From NCBI RefSeq assembly GCF_964340395.1, contig NC_135552.1, positions 11,579,694 to 11,643,693 on the forward strand: 64,000 nt of DNA. The letters are read 5' to 3'. The translations under genes and the position numbers were made by a program. Within the stretch, counting starts at the first letter, position 1. Each line of letters begins with the position of its first letter. The notes beneath the pieces were generated by a model. That model made no database searches, had not been told where the DNA came from, and worked only from the letters and a program-made list of their open reading frames with translations. Positions 52,906 through 64,000 of this stretch are shown here, piece after piece. Source of the stretch: Glandiceps talaboti (Eukaryota; Hemichordata; Enteropneusta; Spengelidae).

Positions 52906-53636
52906 GTCATGAATATTACAGCTAAAACAGGGAGAGTTGGCCAGAAGACTGTCCATGACACACATTTAATGATGAACACCAATCATGTGACAAGTTGAAG
53001 TTTGTTATTTTACTCACAAGGCAAGAACATTTTTATTGCTGTACACAGCAGGATTGTGATTGAAGAGAGAGTTTTGTTAATGTTCATTCAAATTTGAAAC
53101 TTCCCTCAATAACAATCATGCTATGTTTCAGCAATAAAAGTGTTGTTGTCTATCAAGTAAAACAACAAACTAAACTTGAAAAAATGATCAACTTTAATCG
53201 TAAATGTATAATAGTCTTCTGGTGAACATTGGCTGTTTTAGCCTGGAGTTAGCTCATGAGTAACTGTGGACATAACATTGTTTACACATGGTCAGACAAC
53301 TTCACATGCAAACTAAACTATCATAGAGCTAGCCTCCTATGTGCCCAGTTGTAGACAGTTAACATGTTGTTTATCAGTTGGAAAGTAAACAATTGAAGCC
53401 ACCACCAAAATCATCAAGTCCATGTGTAATATTTTTTTTGGCAGAAGCCTGTTTCTACTGCACTGTGAAAGAATAGTAAAAAAAATAATGCTTGATATCA
53501 CTTTTCAATGTGATTGGGTAAAGGATACTGTAGTTTAGTCCCTATGTGGTATTTGTTATGATTTACACCTCCACTCACCATAGAGACCACATTGGCATCC
53601 TGACTGAGGGTCCTGCTGTATGAGTTGTACTTGTTC
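52906..53636. other. Upstream of CROT, no gene seen
   Basis: AT-rich sequence without recognisable exons. The CROT promoter or 5' UTR exon may lie here but was not located. Confidence 0.4.
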
Positions 53637-53862
53637 TGTTAAAGCCAGTCTGATTAAAATCTGATGTGGTGAAAGTGGCTAGATGCCTTTATTTACCTCT
53701 ATTTCCATTGTTTTGTGTCGTTTGTTTTGTTTCGGGTGGTCGTGGGGAGGCAGTTATCACCCAGAACAAAATAAACGACACAAAACAATGGAAATAGGTA
53801 TAAATAAAGGCATCTAGTCACTTTCACCACATCAGATTTGAATCAGATTGTGTTAAAGCTAA
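53637..53862. mobile_element. Foldback element immediately upstream of CROT
   Basis: Arms of about 100 bp (53637-53742 and 53766-53862) are near-perfect reverse complements (for example CAAATCTGATGTGGTGAAAG-type blocks and CCATTGTTTTGTGTCGTTT). The loop is about 23 bp. It ends about 55 bp before the CROT start codon. Confidence 0.8.
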
Positions 53863-53916
53863 CTAGTTCTTTCATCTTGAACAGCTTCCAGGAAACTTTA
53901 TTCTACTGAAAAAAAA

Positions 53917-55915
53917 ATGGCATCAACAGAAGTAAATGAAAAAATGTACCAATACCAAGACAGTCTGCCTTCACTACCAGTTCCACCATTACTGAAAACA
54001 CTGGACAAGTATTTAGAATCAGGTACATTTTCTCTTTCTAACTCCTTTTAAAGCTGTACTAGTTATAACAACCTAGGGTATTTTTTTGTCATCATTATAC
54101 AACCAACGATATAATTACTGAAAATTCTTAAAATACCAGAGATTGTATATGTTAATTAGAGGTCTATTTCATCTATAAGTAGTAATAAGTTGAAACTATA
54201 TGATTCAATAGGGTGCTGTTTTTGGTTGCAGACTCAAAAATCAATTTGATGGGATATATTGAACCATGCTATGTGTACTGTTTGCTGACAGGTTATTAAT
54301 AGTTTGCAGGATGTACAAACAAAACAATTTCAAAATGACATTCCAGTTGCAGCCAGTACAGTGCAGTGTTTACACCATATCAGCTGTGCTAAAGGAGCTT
54401 CTTGAGATAGTAACACCAAGACAAGTCTCTGGGCTGAGCGACTTGAGGCTTGAGTAGAATAAACAAAAATGCTGACTCATCATTTTTTCAGTACAGTCGC
54501 CAACAGAGATTCTGTTTTCCTAATTGAATTTTTAAAAAAATGAATGAATACAATAAACGAATGGCAATATTTTCAGTTTTATTTGATGATGTTAATTTTA
54601 TCTGGGTGATGTACAATTTGGCATATTTACCACTACATATCCACTTTTGTGTTTCCCTAAATCTTTTTCTTTAAATCTGTTTTTTATTTTGAAAAGCAGA
54701 AATTTGATTGTCCAACATTAACCTTTACATGTAATATAATCTTATTGAAATCTTGGAGAAAGGTTATGATCACCAAGGGTATATTAACAAAAGAGGCTGT
54801 GAAGAACAAGTACAGTAGATGTTAAATATAAGCAAACTGAGGACAGTCTTCAATCTTGATTAGATTTTAACCATATTTTTACGTCGTCTTCAGAATTTTC
54901 TGCTACTTGTCATGTTACTTGGGTACAATTTTGTAGACCTCACGATTACTGTATACTAGTATATCATTTTAGCCTTGTCAACTTTGTAATTATTATCGTT
55001 TTAGTCATATACTGTAGTCGTTATTTTTAATCTTTTTTACTTTGTAATGTTTGTTATACTAGCCATATAACTTGTTGTAATTGTCATGTGTGAATATTTA
55101 GCATTGTAAAGAGCACAGAGATTTAGTGCAGTGCACTTGTTAATTAAAGTGGCCATATGGATGAGGATTGGGTATTTATGTTGGATTTTTAATTCATAAA
55201 ACAATTTTATCATGGCATCCTACTTGAAAAAAACCCCAATGTGAAACAACATTGACTATGTCTGTGTTTGTAACTCAATACATTGCAAAAAGTAAAGAAA
55301 GTGTAAAAAGTTTGTTATTGTACGTACAACAACAAACATTTTGCACATTTATTATGCTTCTTCAACTTATTAAGTTACAAAAAAAAAAGACTCAGAATAT
55401 TTTGTTTGACATTGATTTTTCAAGAAGGGAGCCATGCCATGATTTCTAAATCCAAAATCCAAAATAAATACCAATCCTCATCCACATGGCCATTTTAAGA
55501 AATTAAATTATTACTTTTAGTCATTTTAATTTGACTTATTTATTTGTTGTAGTGAAACCATTTGTAACTAAAGAGGAGTACAAACATACTGAGGAAGTTG
55601 TGAGTGAATTTGGGAATGGTATTGGTAAACAACTTCATGCCAAATTAGAAGAACGAGCCAAACAACAAAGAAACTGGGTAAGCTTATGATTCTCTACTCC
55701 AAATTATGATGATCCTTGATATGGGAAACTATGGTAATAATTGCGTTTGTTTGTTTGTTTGTTTGTTTTGTTTGTTTGTTTGTTTGTTTGTTTGTTTGTT
55801 TGTTTGTTTGTTTGTTTGTTTGTGTACTTCTTTTGTCATGTCTTTGTCTCTTTCTTTCTCAGTCTTTATCTGTCTGTTTCTTTCCCACTATTTTATCTAT
55901 CTATCTATCTATCTA

Positions 55916-55964
<49 letters not shown>

Positions 55965-55965
55965 G

Positions 55966-56005
<40 letters not shown>

Positions 56006-59000
56006 GCTGTCTGTCTGTCTCTGTCTGTCTGTCTGTCTGTCATCAATATATTTCAATAAGCAGTGCTACTGGAATGACAAACATTTTTGCATGGATCATA
56101 TCAGTGCAATGGGGCCATCTGAAAACTTTTTGTGCACGTTATAATAAAATATAAATTTGGTATAATTTCATTCATTCATTCATTCATTCATTCATCCATC
56201 CACCCACCCAACTTCCCTTCCTCCCACCCACCCACCCACGTCCATCCATCCATCCATCCATCCATCCGTTCATTCATTCATTCATTCATTCATTCATTCA
56301 TTCATTCATTCATTCTTATATGACCAAGTATTTTGATTTTAGTGGAACAAATAAAAGATGTACAACCTCCGAGTGTATTTATATGCAGAAACTGATAAAA
56401 CTACTTTCAGGTTTTGACAAAACAGCTAGCAGAAACTTGAAATAAAAGACTTACGTCATTGTATAGATATCAGGAAATATCACCCTGACTTTGCCAACGC
56501 ACAGCTAAAGTGCTCAGCCAGCTGCTAGACTGACAACATGTGATTGATGGAGACTAGACTGGGGTCAATGACCTGTGATAAGATAACCGCGATACAGCTT
56601 TCAGACAATTCCCATTGTGTACATAGTTAAGTTTGGATAAGTTTAGGTCATAACCTATTTCGCTGTAACAGTTACGTTATTCAAGAAATTCACTGCCCAT
56701 TCTCAGATAAAATCACACCATAAAAAATTTTTTGAAACAGAAGTTGATTATGATATGATAAAATTAATATGTGTTTTATGCAATATCTTAAATCTCTTGC
56801 TCTTGCAATCTTTCCAGTTTCATCATTTTATTCTGTGTGTTCAAAAGTGGTTATATGATTCAAGTGAATTGATACTCACTCACAATAGTCTGAAAGATTT
56901 TGGATTTTGTCCAACATTGAAGATTCAATCATTTACACTACATGGCATGGATCATATTGGAACTAGACTGACTACATATCGATAGACTGATATTTAATGC
57001 CTAATCCTACCTCAGTTAAGTCTTTATTTGTAGATTTTTTTATATATGTTACACAATGCTAAGCAGTGTGCCCTCGTATGATACCCAAATTTTATTGTTG
57101 TGTGTGAAAATGATAAAAACTGACATTTCTTGTGAGTCACCACATGGTAATTTATAAGAGATAGTGGAACAAATTTGTGTACGTCACTAGAAATTGTGTG
57201 CGTCAGTGCAGTGGTGTTCAAATTGGCTCAGATGACTCACAGATGATAATGTGAACAATAGCCAGGCCAGACAGACTGACTGATAAGAAGGTAAAAACAG
57301 GATACACGCATAGATGAAATATAGGATAAAATGAAATGATGCAAGGTTTAAAATTCAAGGTCATATCAGTTTATCTTTTAGTTTGATATGATACAATGGG
57401 TAGACAAGAGATAAATAACATTTAGGGTGGGCCCTTTTTAGTCCTCTCCCGGACGAAGTCCGGGACGGGGACTTATGGATTGGGTTCCGCCCATCCATTC
57501 GTCTGTCCGTTCGTCCGGAGCCATTTCTTAAAGATGCCTGGACCTTAGAAGCTCTAGACGTTTTTACTTGTAAAGCCAATTTTTAGGCTATTTAGAGCCG
57601 ATCATGCAATAACTTCAAGATATCACCATCAATATAAAAAAATTAAACCATTCTTTTTACATATGTTTGAAATATGTTCTTAAATAAGTTAAATGGCATC
57701 ATTATAGTAAAGGTCAGCACATCTTATGGTTGTATCTTTGGCAGGGAAGAGTTGGAGAGTTTCTTTACTTTAAGAGTCTTTTAAGGCAAGTTTTAGACTA
57801 TCCTGGCAAGAATTTCACATCCCTAATAAAAGACAGTACATCTAAAATTAGCAATTAATGTTTAAGAAAAGTTTATAATATCATTATGACAGTAAAAAAT
57901 TGGTGCATCTGATTGTCGATGGACTGCATGAGTGACCTGAGGTGAGGTACTCCCAGCACTTAGCAGGTCTCTCCCTAGCAGATGCAGAGATGTTTTGGCT
58001 CTCTATTATGGCAATTTTAGGTTATTCATAGCCTTTGCATGTAAGATTATATTTCACAGCTTCGAAAAGCTTAAGTTAATGTAAATAGTAAATATGTTTT
58101 GCATAGCACATAAAAATGGGCCAGGTAGTGTCAGTAACATTGATATAGTGGCATTACTGTTGTAAACATAGTCAACTCAGACCACTGGTAGTTAGAGAAT
58201 GTAAGGTCCTCATACCTACTACACGTCACATATTATGTATAATACAAACTAAAATCTGATGAGATGTGTGATGATTTGTAATAAATGTCGATAACATGTA
58301 ATGTCCAAAATAGAAAGAATACAATGTACTATATGAATCCCTTCATACTAAAGAGTAGAACAATTTAGATTAACTTCTTTGTGAAATACTAAAGTATTTA
58401 CATGACACATGTTCTGTCACTAGTGTGGTAGGTAATACATTGTATATTTATATGTAAAGTTATGTTTGAGCGTCACTCCAGAGTTGAGGTGAAGTATTAT
58501 CTAAAAAATGTGGACAAGAAAAAATTCCACAGTTCGGACAAGATCATTCCACGTACTGTAGATTCATGGATTTTTCTTCCATCAAAATCAAAACACAATG
58601 ACCCTCCGTATCCAAAATTATCCAAACAGGATGACCCCCTCCCCCTACTGCCAATTTTGAAAAACAGACAGGGCGGTGAACCTCCTACTAACAACTAAAC
58701 CCCCCCCCCCCCCCCCCCCCAGCTGAGAAATTGACCCATAGAAGTAAGTGGTCTATTCAAGTGCATTACTAAAATAGCTCAGTGATGTGTATTTCATTTT
58801 TTGATTCTCTACCCCTAGCTTGAAGCTTGGTGGGAAGAAGTTGCATACATGTCATGTAGGGAGCCAATAGCAGTCAATATAAACTTTGGTGGTCCATATC
58901 CATTTCATGAAGACATCTGGCCATCCAAACCTGGATCTCAACTCTATAGGATGTCCATGCTGCTATGGTCCTATGCTAAGTTATGGCTCATGTTTCGAAG

Positions 59001-62000
59001 GTAAGTGAGACTCGGATCTCAACTACACCGGATGTCCATGCTGCTATGGTCCTATGCTAAGTTATGGCTCATGTTTCGAAGGTAAGTGAGACTCGGATCT
59101 CAACTACACAGGATGTCCATGCTGCTATGGTCCTATGCTAAGTTATGGCTCATGTTTCAAATGTAAGTGAAACCTGGATCTCAACTACACAGGGTATTCA
59201 TGCTGCTCTCGTCCTATGCCAGGTTATTGCATATCTTTACCTCTACCTGTATAAAACACCAACTGTACGTAGTATACCAGTGTTGACCAGATGGGGGCGC
59301 TATACTCAACAAGTTTTCCATGTAGACTACTGGGAGTATTTGGTATGATGAGCAGTCTCCAAAATTGAATTGAATTCTGTCAACATCTGTATTAAAAATG
59401 TTGTTAACATGCACTTTTCGTCTGTTGGGGGTGCTATCTAGTAAAATTGACTGTTTTTGACCTTTCAGGGAGGAGATGCCAGTGGACAAAGCTAGGGCCT
59501 TGGGCAACAAACCAATGTGTATGAACCAATACTATGATTTATTTAACGTCTGTAGAATTCCTGGAGTTGCATCGGATACCATCATAAGAAATCATAAAAC
59601 TGGTAAGACGTGTTTATAAACTATAAACTATAAACTATACAGAAAAACAATTTTACTTCCCACACAGGTTCGTGTTGGCAATATTGTAAACCACTCAGAG
59701 TTGTGACAACAATATAACTTAATATCGTTTTCCAAAAAAGGGCCAATAAAATGAAGTTCAAAATATCATGCACAATTGTTATTAGATATTTTATGCTGTG
59801 TGTATATTTTTCTCAGCATATTTTTCTAAACTAGAAATTACCTTTTTCAATTAATCTGTTGATTTTAAGAGGATGTTATTTTCATATAGAATATATGGAT
59901 CAGTTGAATTCAGATATTTGATTTTATATAGGTTGTTGACATAACCCCTTAACCCCCACAAACGTATTATTGACTGTATGCAAAAGTTAGTTTGGAATGG
60001 AGCCCTCTAGTGGCAGTGTTTATGTCCCAGTTTGGTGTTGGAAACTAATGTAGATAAACAAACTATAGACTGTGTAGGGTCTATGAACAAACTCATTCTT
60101 GCTGCAATGGTTAATTTGGAATGGCGCCCTCTAGTGGCAATGCTAATATCCCATTTTGTTGTCAGAAACTGGTCAGACATCTAAAAGAAGCTCTTAAATA
60201 ATTGTTTGTAAATGGGAATCAATAGTAACTGTTTAATGGGTTACAATTTATTAATATGTTATTTATTTCCTCTAACAGAGAGTGAAGGTTCCTGTCCATG
60301 TAACATTGTCATTTTTAGGAATGGTTACATGTTTACATTAGACATAGTGAAAAATGGTGAGCCTGTTACTCCACCAGAATTTTATAAGTAAGTACAAGTT
60401 TATTTCAACATACTGTAGTAAATACATCGCCTATAAAGTATTATATGCCTGACATGTAGATCATGAGGCTGTTTGTGGTATGATTTAAATGTTGATGTGT
60501 GTAATTAAGGAAAAAAAAAAAAAATTGTTTCTGGTCAGCACATGCATCACTTAAATACCCTCAAGTTTTTTTGTGTGTGTGTGTTTGTCCAGCCCATGCA
60601 TGATGCAGTCTGCAGATCCGGGGGGAGGGGACACAAAAATAACCCTACTTCAGTGAAGACAACTGCAGAACCAATCATGCACAAGAAAATGACGTCTGCC
60701 CCAACATACACACTTGCTCTAACATACTAAATAAAAAGAACAGTAACTGTCATAAATAGTAGACATGTTTGTTGAGAATGAAAAAAAAAAAATTGTTGTA
60801 CCACTTTAGACAAAATGTCCTGACCAGAAACAATTCTTTCTTCTTCTTTTTTGACCTTAAAGTGCATTATCTTTTCAAGCACTTGAAGATGTCAACAACT
60901 TTTTTTCTTCAGTTTTTGTATCTTTTTCTTTCTGTGTTTTTTTCCCTGCTGCTGTCTTTTTGTAATTGTCTTTTGGAATGTTTTTTGCATCCAAGTTTGT
61001 CCTTGGTGTTGGATATACTCTTTTTATGTTTGTACATTTATTTGGAAGATTGGCCTTCTGTCTAAATCTGTTTCAAAACAAAGTAAAGTGAATAAATCAT
61101 AAATAAATAATTGAGGAATATTTCCTTGTTCATCTACTGTCCATTTTCTATAGTTCTATAGTTCTACTCAAATTAAAAAATATATAAATACTAAAAAAAA
61201 AAATAAAAAAAAAAATAATACATTGCAAAAAAAAGAACAAAAATAAAAAAAAGAGGAGTCAAAATGTAAAATATACAAATGAGATTTTTTCCTTGTTTCA
61301 ACACATGACCTGCTACATTTTCATCCCATTTGATGTAATGAAAAGCCCTAAAATTTAACCTTGGACACATATTTAGCATTTTGGTTTAGTATTTGTTAAT
61401 TTTAAACAATTTGTTAGATTGTGTGTTATCAGTTCAATGGTGCCATAGAACTTTAATTGCTAATAAAGTTGCTAGAAATTTAACCTTATTTTGAAAATAC
61501 TTTTTTTTTTAAATTTGTAATTTTGAATTCTTTGTTTTCTGTGCATATAAACAGATACCTGACTTATTTCAAGTATCTAAAAATGTAATTTTCTTTATTA
61601 ATATGTGATTGTTCACAGACAACTGACTTACATTAAGTCTGTATGTGATAGCAGACCACCAGGTCCAGGTGTTGGGGCACTAACTGCCTGGGATAGAACT
61701 TCATGGGCCAAGGTAAGTTTGAATGAGTATTTCAGAGCTAGTGACGTGCCAAAATGAGAACAATGGGCCAAGATAAAATTGTTAAAAGAAGTGTTCCAGG
61801 AATAGACACTCTATGGGCAACCTCTAGTGATGACATCATTTTTATCCTAAGCTCTTTTTCTTGTAGTTTTCTTGGTGATGAGATTAGGGTGATCATTACG
61901 TGTTTTCCCATAAACCCATGCAGGAAATGACTGAATACATATGAAGTGATTATTTTATCACCCAGTGTCATATTTAATTTGATAGTAGTAATTGATACAC

Positions 62001-64000
62001 AGAAATACCTATGGACTTTCCCTTTATCATTTTGGTGTCCATATTTTTCATTCATATTGTGTTACACGCATACAATGATATGAAATTTCTCTTCAGCATC
62101 ATTGTAGAATTGTTTATCCATACAGATCATATGAATAGATTATCTATATCTTTAAAGGACCACTCAGTTTATTTCTTAAAAAGTTGGTGAATAATGTGAC
62201 TGTTATCAATTCATTCTAGTGTGAGTCTAGAGTAATTGATTTGATTGATGCCATGATAGTGCATTGTCATTGTTATGTTTACTCCATTATTTACAGGCAA
62301 GGCAGCATCTGATTGAAATAGATCCAGACAATAAGAAGAGCCTTGATGTCATAGAAGCAAGCATCATTGCCATGGTGATGGATATGGACAATTCTCCATC
62401 AACTGGAGAAGAGGTATTCTGCATAGTCTTGATTACAATGGAAACTATATTTACAAGAATACATAATTTAGAAATGAACGATTTGCCTCTAACATTAAAC
62501 CGAACTTGGACAGTGTGTAATACTAAAAACTTCCAATAGGCGCATGTTCTGCCCAAAAATTTCCTCTGCATGTATATGAGATTTCAGCTTGATAGCAATA
62601 TCAAGGCAATGGTACTTGCATGAAAGATGGGCTATACAATATAGTAGACCTGAACTACTAACGTTGAAAAAAAAAATTAAAAATTAAAAATTAAATTAGA
62701 AATTTTGAAATGTTATTGTTTTCCACTCAAAATTCCCTCAATATGTATCTACAGGATTTCAACTAGCCATGACTAAATAGTTATGTACTGTCACACACTT
62801 TGGTTGGTAAAATAATTCAGCGTTGGTTGTACACAGTGTTTGTATATGCATTTTATTTATTTCCATAACTCTCTTGGGGCTTTTTGATATGAACATTTGA
62901 CAGTACTCACAGTCTCGGTTACCCAGATTCTCATTGTTGGGGGCTAGACCCACCTATTGAGACTCTGGGACATTATGTTGTTACCTATCGTAAGGAACAA
63001 TATGGCCACTGTTGAGATCTGTGACAGTTGCTGATTGGATGAAAAGGGTTCTATATTTTCATTATCATAAACTCTATATATTTAACATAAATTATGGTGC
63101 AAACTTTTGAAAATTGTCTTTGTGTTCTTAAATTAACCAAAACACTCTTAGCAAGAGTTGCCACCATGTGATTTTACTAGACAGGTGAAGTTGTAGGTCG
63201 ACAGTCTCTCTGCACAGCCATCTTGTAACAATCACTGATGTTGTAACATCCCAGACTTTCTGCTTAGGGCTGTGAGTTTGGGTAACCGAGACTGTAGTAT
63301 TCATAGTAATAGATACGACACAGGTAATCCAGCCTTCGGTTTACTTAGATATATGCAAACTAACTCTATTGTTCTTCAATGTGGTAGATTACACAAGTGG
63401 ATGATAGCGGTTCCTCTGTTGTGTGATTCTAATCACCCTGTAATCAACATGGTGTAAATATTGGAAGTCCCAAAACAGCACTACTAGTTCATGGAATTCT
63501 AAATAAACTAGTTTTCAGAGACGCCTCCCTACTGAGACTATAATTAAACCAATGTCCATTCAATAGCTTTCAATGTGGTAGATTACACAAGTGGGTGATA
63601 ATGGTTCCTCTGTTGTGTGATTCTAATCACCCTGTGATCAACATAGCATGAACATTCGAAGTCCCAAAACAACTCTGCAAGTTCATGGAACTCGGAATAA
63701 ACCAGTTTTCAGAGACACCTCCCTACTTAGACTCAAACTTATCACTGTTGTATCAACATGTTTAGGACAATAGTTTTAGTTTGTGTCTATCTTAGAAAAC
63801 TGAAGACTCAGCTACCAGGGTAATATTATGTTTTTGGATTGAAAACCAAGATGAGACATATAAAACAGTCTTAAAAACTAAACTTTTTAATCTTTTCTGA
63901 ACTATGATTTTATCTTTGTATTAATTATCAGATTGCTGAAATGTCACTGTGTGGATCTGATGTCTACAATCGCTGGTTTGATAAGTCTTCCTGTATTATA
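53917..64000 (+). CDS. CROT: Peroxisomal carnitine O-octanoyltransferase, N-terminal part (8 exons)
   Basis: Choline/carnitine acyltransferase family. It converts medium-chain acyl-CoA made by peroxisomal beta-oxidation into acyl-carnitine for export to mitochondria. Coding exons 53917-54022, 55553-55677, 58819-59000, 59469-59602, 60279-60387, 61619-61712, 62297-62413 and 63932-64000 (cut by the window edge) join in phase to about 312 residues. The start MASTEVNEKMYQYQDSLPSLPVPPL matches CROT over its family signature QYQDSLPSLPVP. GIGKQLHAKLEERA, AWWEEVAYM and GPYPFHEDIWPSKPGSQL follow as in CROT. The catalytic His and the C-terminal peroxisomal signal lie beyond 64000. A CTTGAACAG acceptor-like site just before the start (about 53883) suggests a 5' UTR intron. 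The donor after exon 7 (GTATTC) is weak. CRAT or CPT2 are less likely from the N-terminal motif. Confidence 0.93.
54385..54432 (-). repeat. Single inverted copy of the 44-bp minisatellite unit
   Basis: On the minus strand, CAGAGACTTGTCTTGGTGTTACT then ATCTCAAGAAGCTC matches the array at 39125-39388. CROT intron 1. Confidence 0.75.
55143..55497. mobile_element. Complete MITE with ~45-bp inverted ends
   Basis: Left GTGGCCATATGGATGAGGAT then TGGGTATTTATG is mirrored at the right by ATAAATACCAATCCTCATCC then ACATGGCCA. Partial copies at 48999-49140 and 13924-13962. It lies in CROT intron 1 and ends about 55 bp before exon 2. Confidence 0.75.
55744..56042. repeat. (TTTG)n, (CTAT)n and (CTGT)n microsatellites
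   Basis: TTTG at 55744-55823, CTAT at 55893-56005, CTGT to 56041. CROT intron 2. Long frames here are repeat artefacts. Confidence 0.95.
56166..56315. repeat. (ATTC)n/(ATCC)n/(CCCA)n microsatellite
   Basis: Symmetric tetranucleotide array: ATTC, then ATCC/ACCC, then ATCC, then ATTC. CROT intron 2. Confidence 0.95.
57067..57240 (+). repeat. Dispersed repeat, copy B (see 868-1045)
   Basis: Collinear with 868-1045: AATGATAAAAACTG, TTTCTTGTGAGTCA, GTCACTAGAAATTGT. CROT intron 2. Confidence 0.7.
57425..57570 (-). repeat. SINE-like repeat with CCCGGAC hairpin
   Basis: CTCCCGGACGAAGTCCGGGA forms a tight hairpin, followed by TCCGCCCATCCATTCGTCTG. I recall closely similar phrases as abundant repeats in marine invertebrate genomes. 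CROT intron 2. Confidence 0.45.
57571..58680. other. CROT intron 2, no gene seen
   Basis: AT-rich; a small frame at 58462-58698 has no recognisable homology. Confidence 0.4.
58934..59230. repeat. 81-bp tandem duplication of the end of CROT exon 3 with its splice donor
   Basis: Exon sequence GGATGTCCATGCTGCTATGG through TTTCGAAG/GTAAGT is repeated every 81 bp (anchors 58951, 59032, 59113, 59194). Copies 1 and 2 keep a GTAAGT donor; copy 2's exon edge is changed to CAAAT. The last copy is partial. Reading past the first donor gives TAA at once, so only the first donor yields a normal product. Confidence 0.9.
59976..60180. repeat. 124-bp duplication, each copy with a CTCF-like site
   Basis: TTTGGAATGG at 59991 and 60115 starts two related units. 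Each contains a (G)CCCTCTAGTGGCA core and then TCCCA(G/T)TTTG(G/T)TG and AGAAACT-like sequence. CROT intron 4. Confidence 0.75.
60122..60139 (-). promoter_or_regulatory. CTCF-consensus motif
   Basis: TGGCGCCCTCTAGTGGCA is the reverse complement of the bilaterian CTCF core CCACTAGAGGGCGC. A variant with one core change (AGCCCTCTAGTGGCA) lies at 60001-60015. Another candidate, CCAGATGGGGGCGC, is at 59287-59300. Binding is inferred. Confidence 0.5.
60522..60838 (+). mobile_element. MITE with TTGTTTCTGGTCAG ends
   Basis: Left AATTGTTTCTGGTCAGC (near 60524) and right CTGACCAGAAACAATT (near 60818-60833) are inverted repeats. The interior is collinear with 49640-49875. CROT intron 5. Confidence 0.75.
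60839..61618. other. CROT intron 5 remainder, possible LINE tail
   Basis: T-rich sequence ending near 61110 with AATAAATCATAAATAAATAA, resembling a retroelement 3' end. Nothing coding. Confidence 0.3.
62909..63295. mobile_element. 387-bp MITE with 17-bp inverted repeats
   Basis: Ends ACAGTCTCGGTTACCCA and TGGGTAACCGAGACTGT are perfect inverted repeats. They are flanked by AGTACTC on the left and AGTATTC on the right, a likely 7-bp target duplication with one change. The ends resemble 50942-51052. CROT intron 7. Confidence 0.8.
63300..63830 (+). repeat. Two tandem copies of a dispersed repeat
   Basis: 63365-63545 and 63565-63830 share TCAATGTGGTAGATTACACA, GTTCCTCTGTTGTGTGATTC, AATCACCCTGT and a TTTTCAGAGAC.CCTCCCTAC block. 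Reverse relatives are at 20830-21475. CROT intron 7, ending about 100 bp before exon 8. Confidence 0.8.

Noticed and set aside
55706-56323. Leu/Ser/Ile/Tyr-rich and His/Pro-rich frames
   Set aside because: Tetranucleotide microsatellite translations in CROT intron 2.
31802-64000. A co-regulated lipid gene cluster (ARSA, OLAH, CROT)
   Set aside because: Genes are on different strands, kilobases apart and separated by many repeats; shared theme judged coincidental without synteny data.

Overview
This window is animal nuclear DNA. It has multi-exon genes with GT/AG introns, long AT-rich introns, dense di- and tetranucleotide microsatellites, many palindromic MITE-like elements and LTR/LINE retroelements. 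The gene set (polycystin-1 family, Tip60/KAT5, lysosomal arylsulfatase A, OLAH-type thioesterase, peroxisomal CROT) and a Gmr1-like LTR element, a group described from deuterostomes, suggest an invertebrate deuterostome such as a hemichordate, echinoderm or amphioxus. The species cannot be fixed from this sequence.

Layout. (1) 1-17983, + strand: the 3' part (16 exons, about 1090 residues) of a polycystin-1 family gene. The 8.2 kb intron after its third visible exon holds a young Ty3-class LTR retrotransposon (2535-8942, minus strand) with identical 216-bp LTRs, a 5-bp target duplication and one open gag-pol frame in which integrase lies BEFORE reverse transcriptase. (2) 17984-25650: polycystin 3' flank with a 67-bp minisatellite, a 36-48-bp minisatellite, microsatellites and small MITEs. 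(3) 25651-26976, minus strand: an uninterrupted Tip60/KAT5 acetyltransferase frame. (4) 26977-31801: non-coding DNA with inverted-repeat elements and SINE-like tracts. (5) 31802-36161, + strand: complete five-exon arylsulfatase A (509 aa), with Asp where the sulfatase GKWH histidine is expected. (6) 36162-39499: repeats, including a non-LTR ORF1 fragment with a 2A-like CGDVELNPGP motif. (7) 39500-44629, minus strand: complete six-exon OLAH-type thioesterase (257 aa), with a 0.6 kb foldback element in its last intron. (8) 44630-53916: repeat-rich intergenic DNA with at least ten MITE/foldback or tandem elements, plus a perfect DR1 nuclear-receptor site 1.8 kb upstream of the next gene. (9) 53917-64000, + strand: the first eight coding exons of peroxisomal carnitine O-octanoyltransferase (CROT); the rest lies beyond the window.

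The genes are not an operon. OLAH, CROT and arylsulfatase A all act in lipid metabolism (acyl-chain release, peroxisomal acyl export, sulfolipid breakdown), but I treat their adjacency as chance. The unusual features are the reordered pol gene, the arylsulfatase active-site change, the intronless Tip60, and two genes in which tandem duplication has copied a splice site (acceptor copies in a polycystin intron, donor copies in CROT).

Exon boundaries were set by hand from GT/AG sites, frame continuity and family similarity recalled from knowledge. No database search or alignment program was run.
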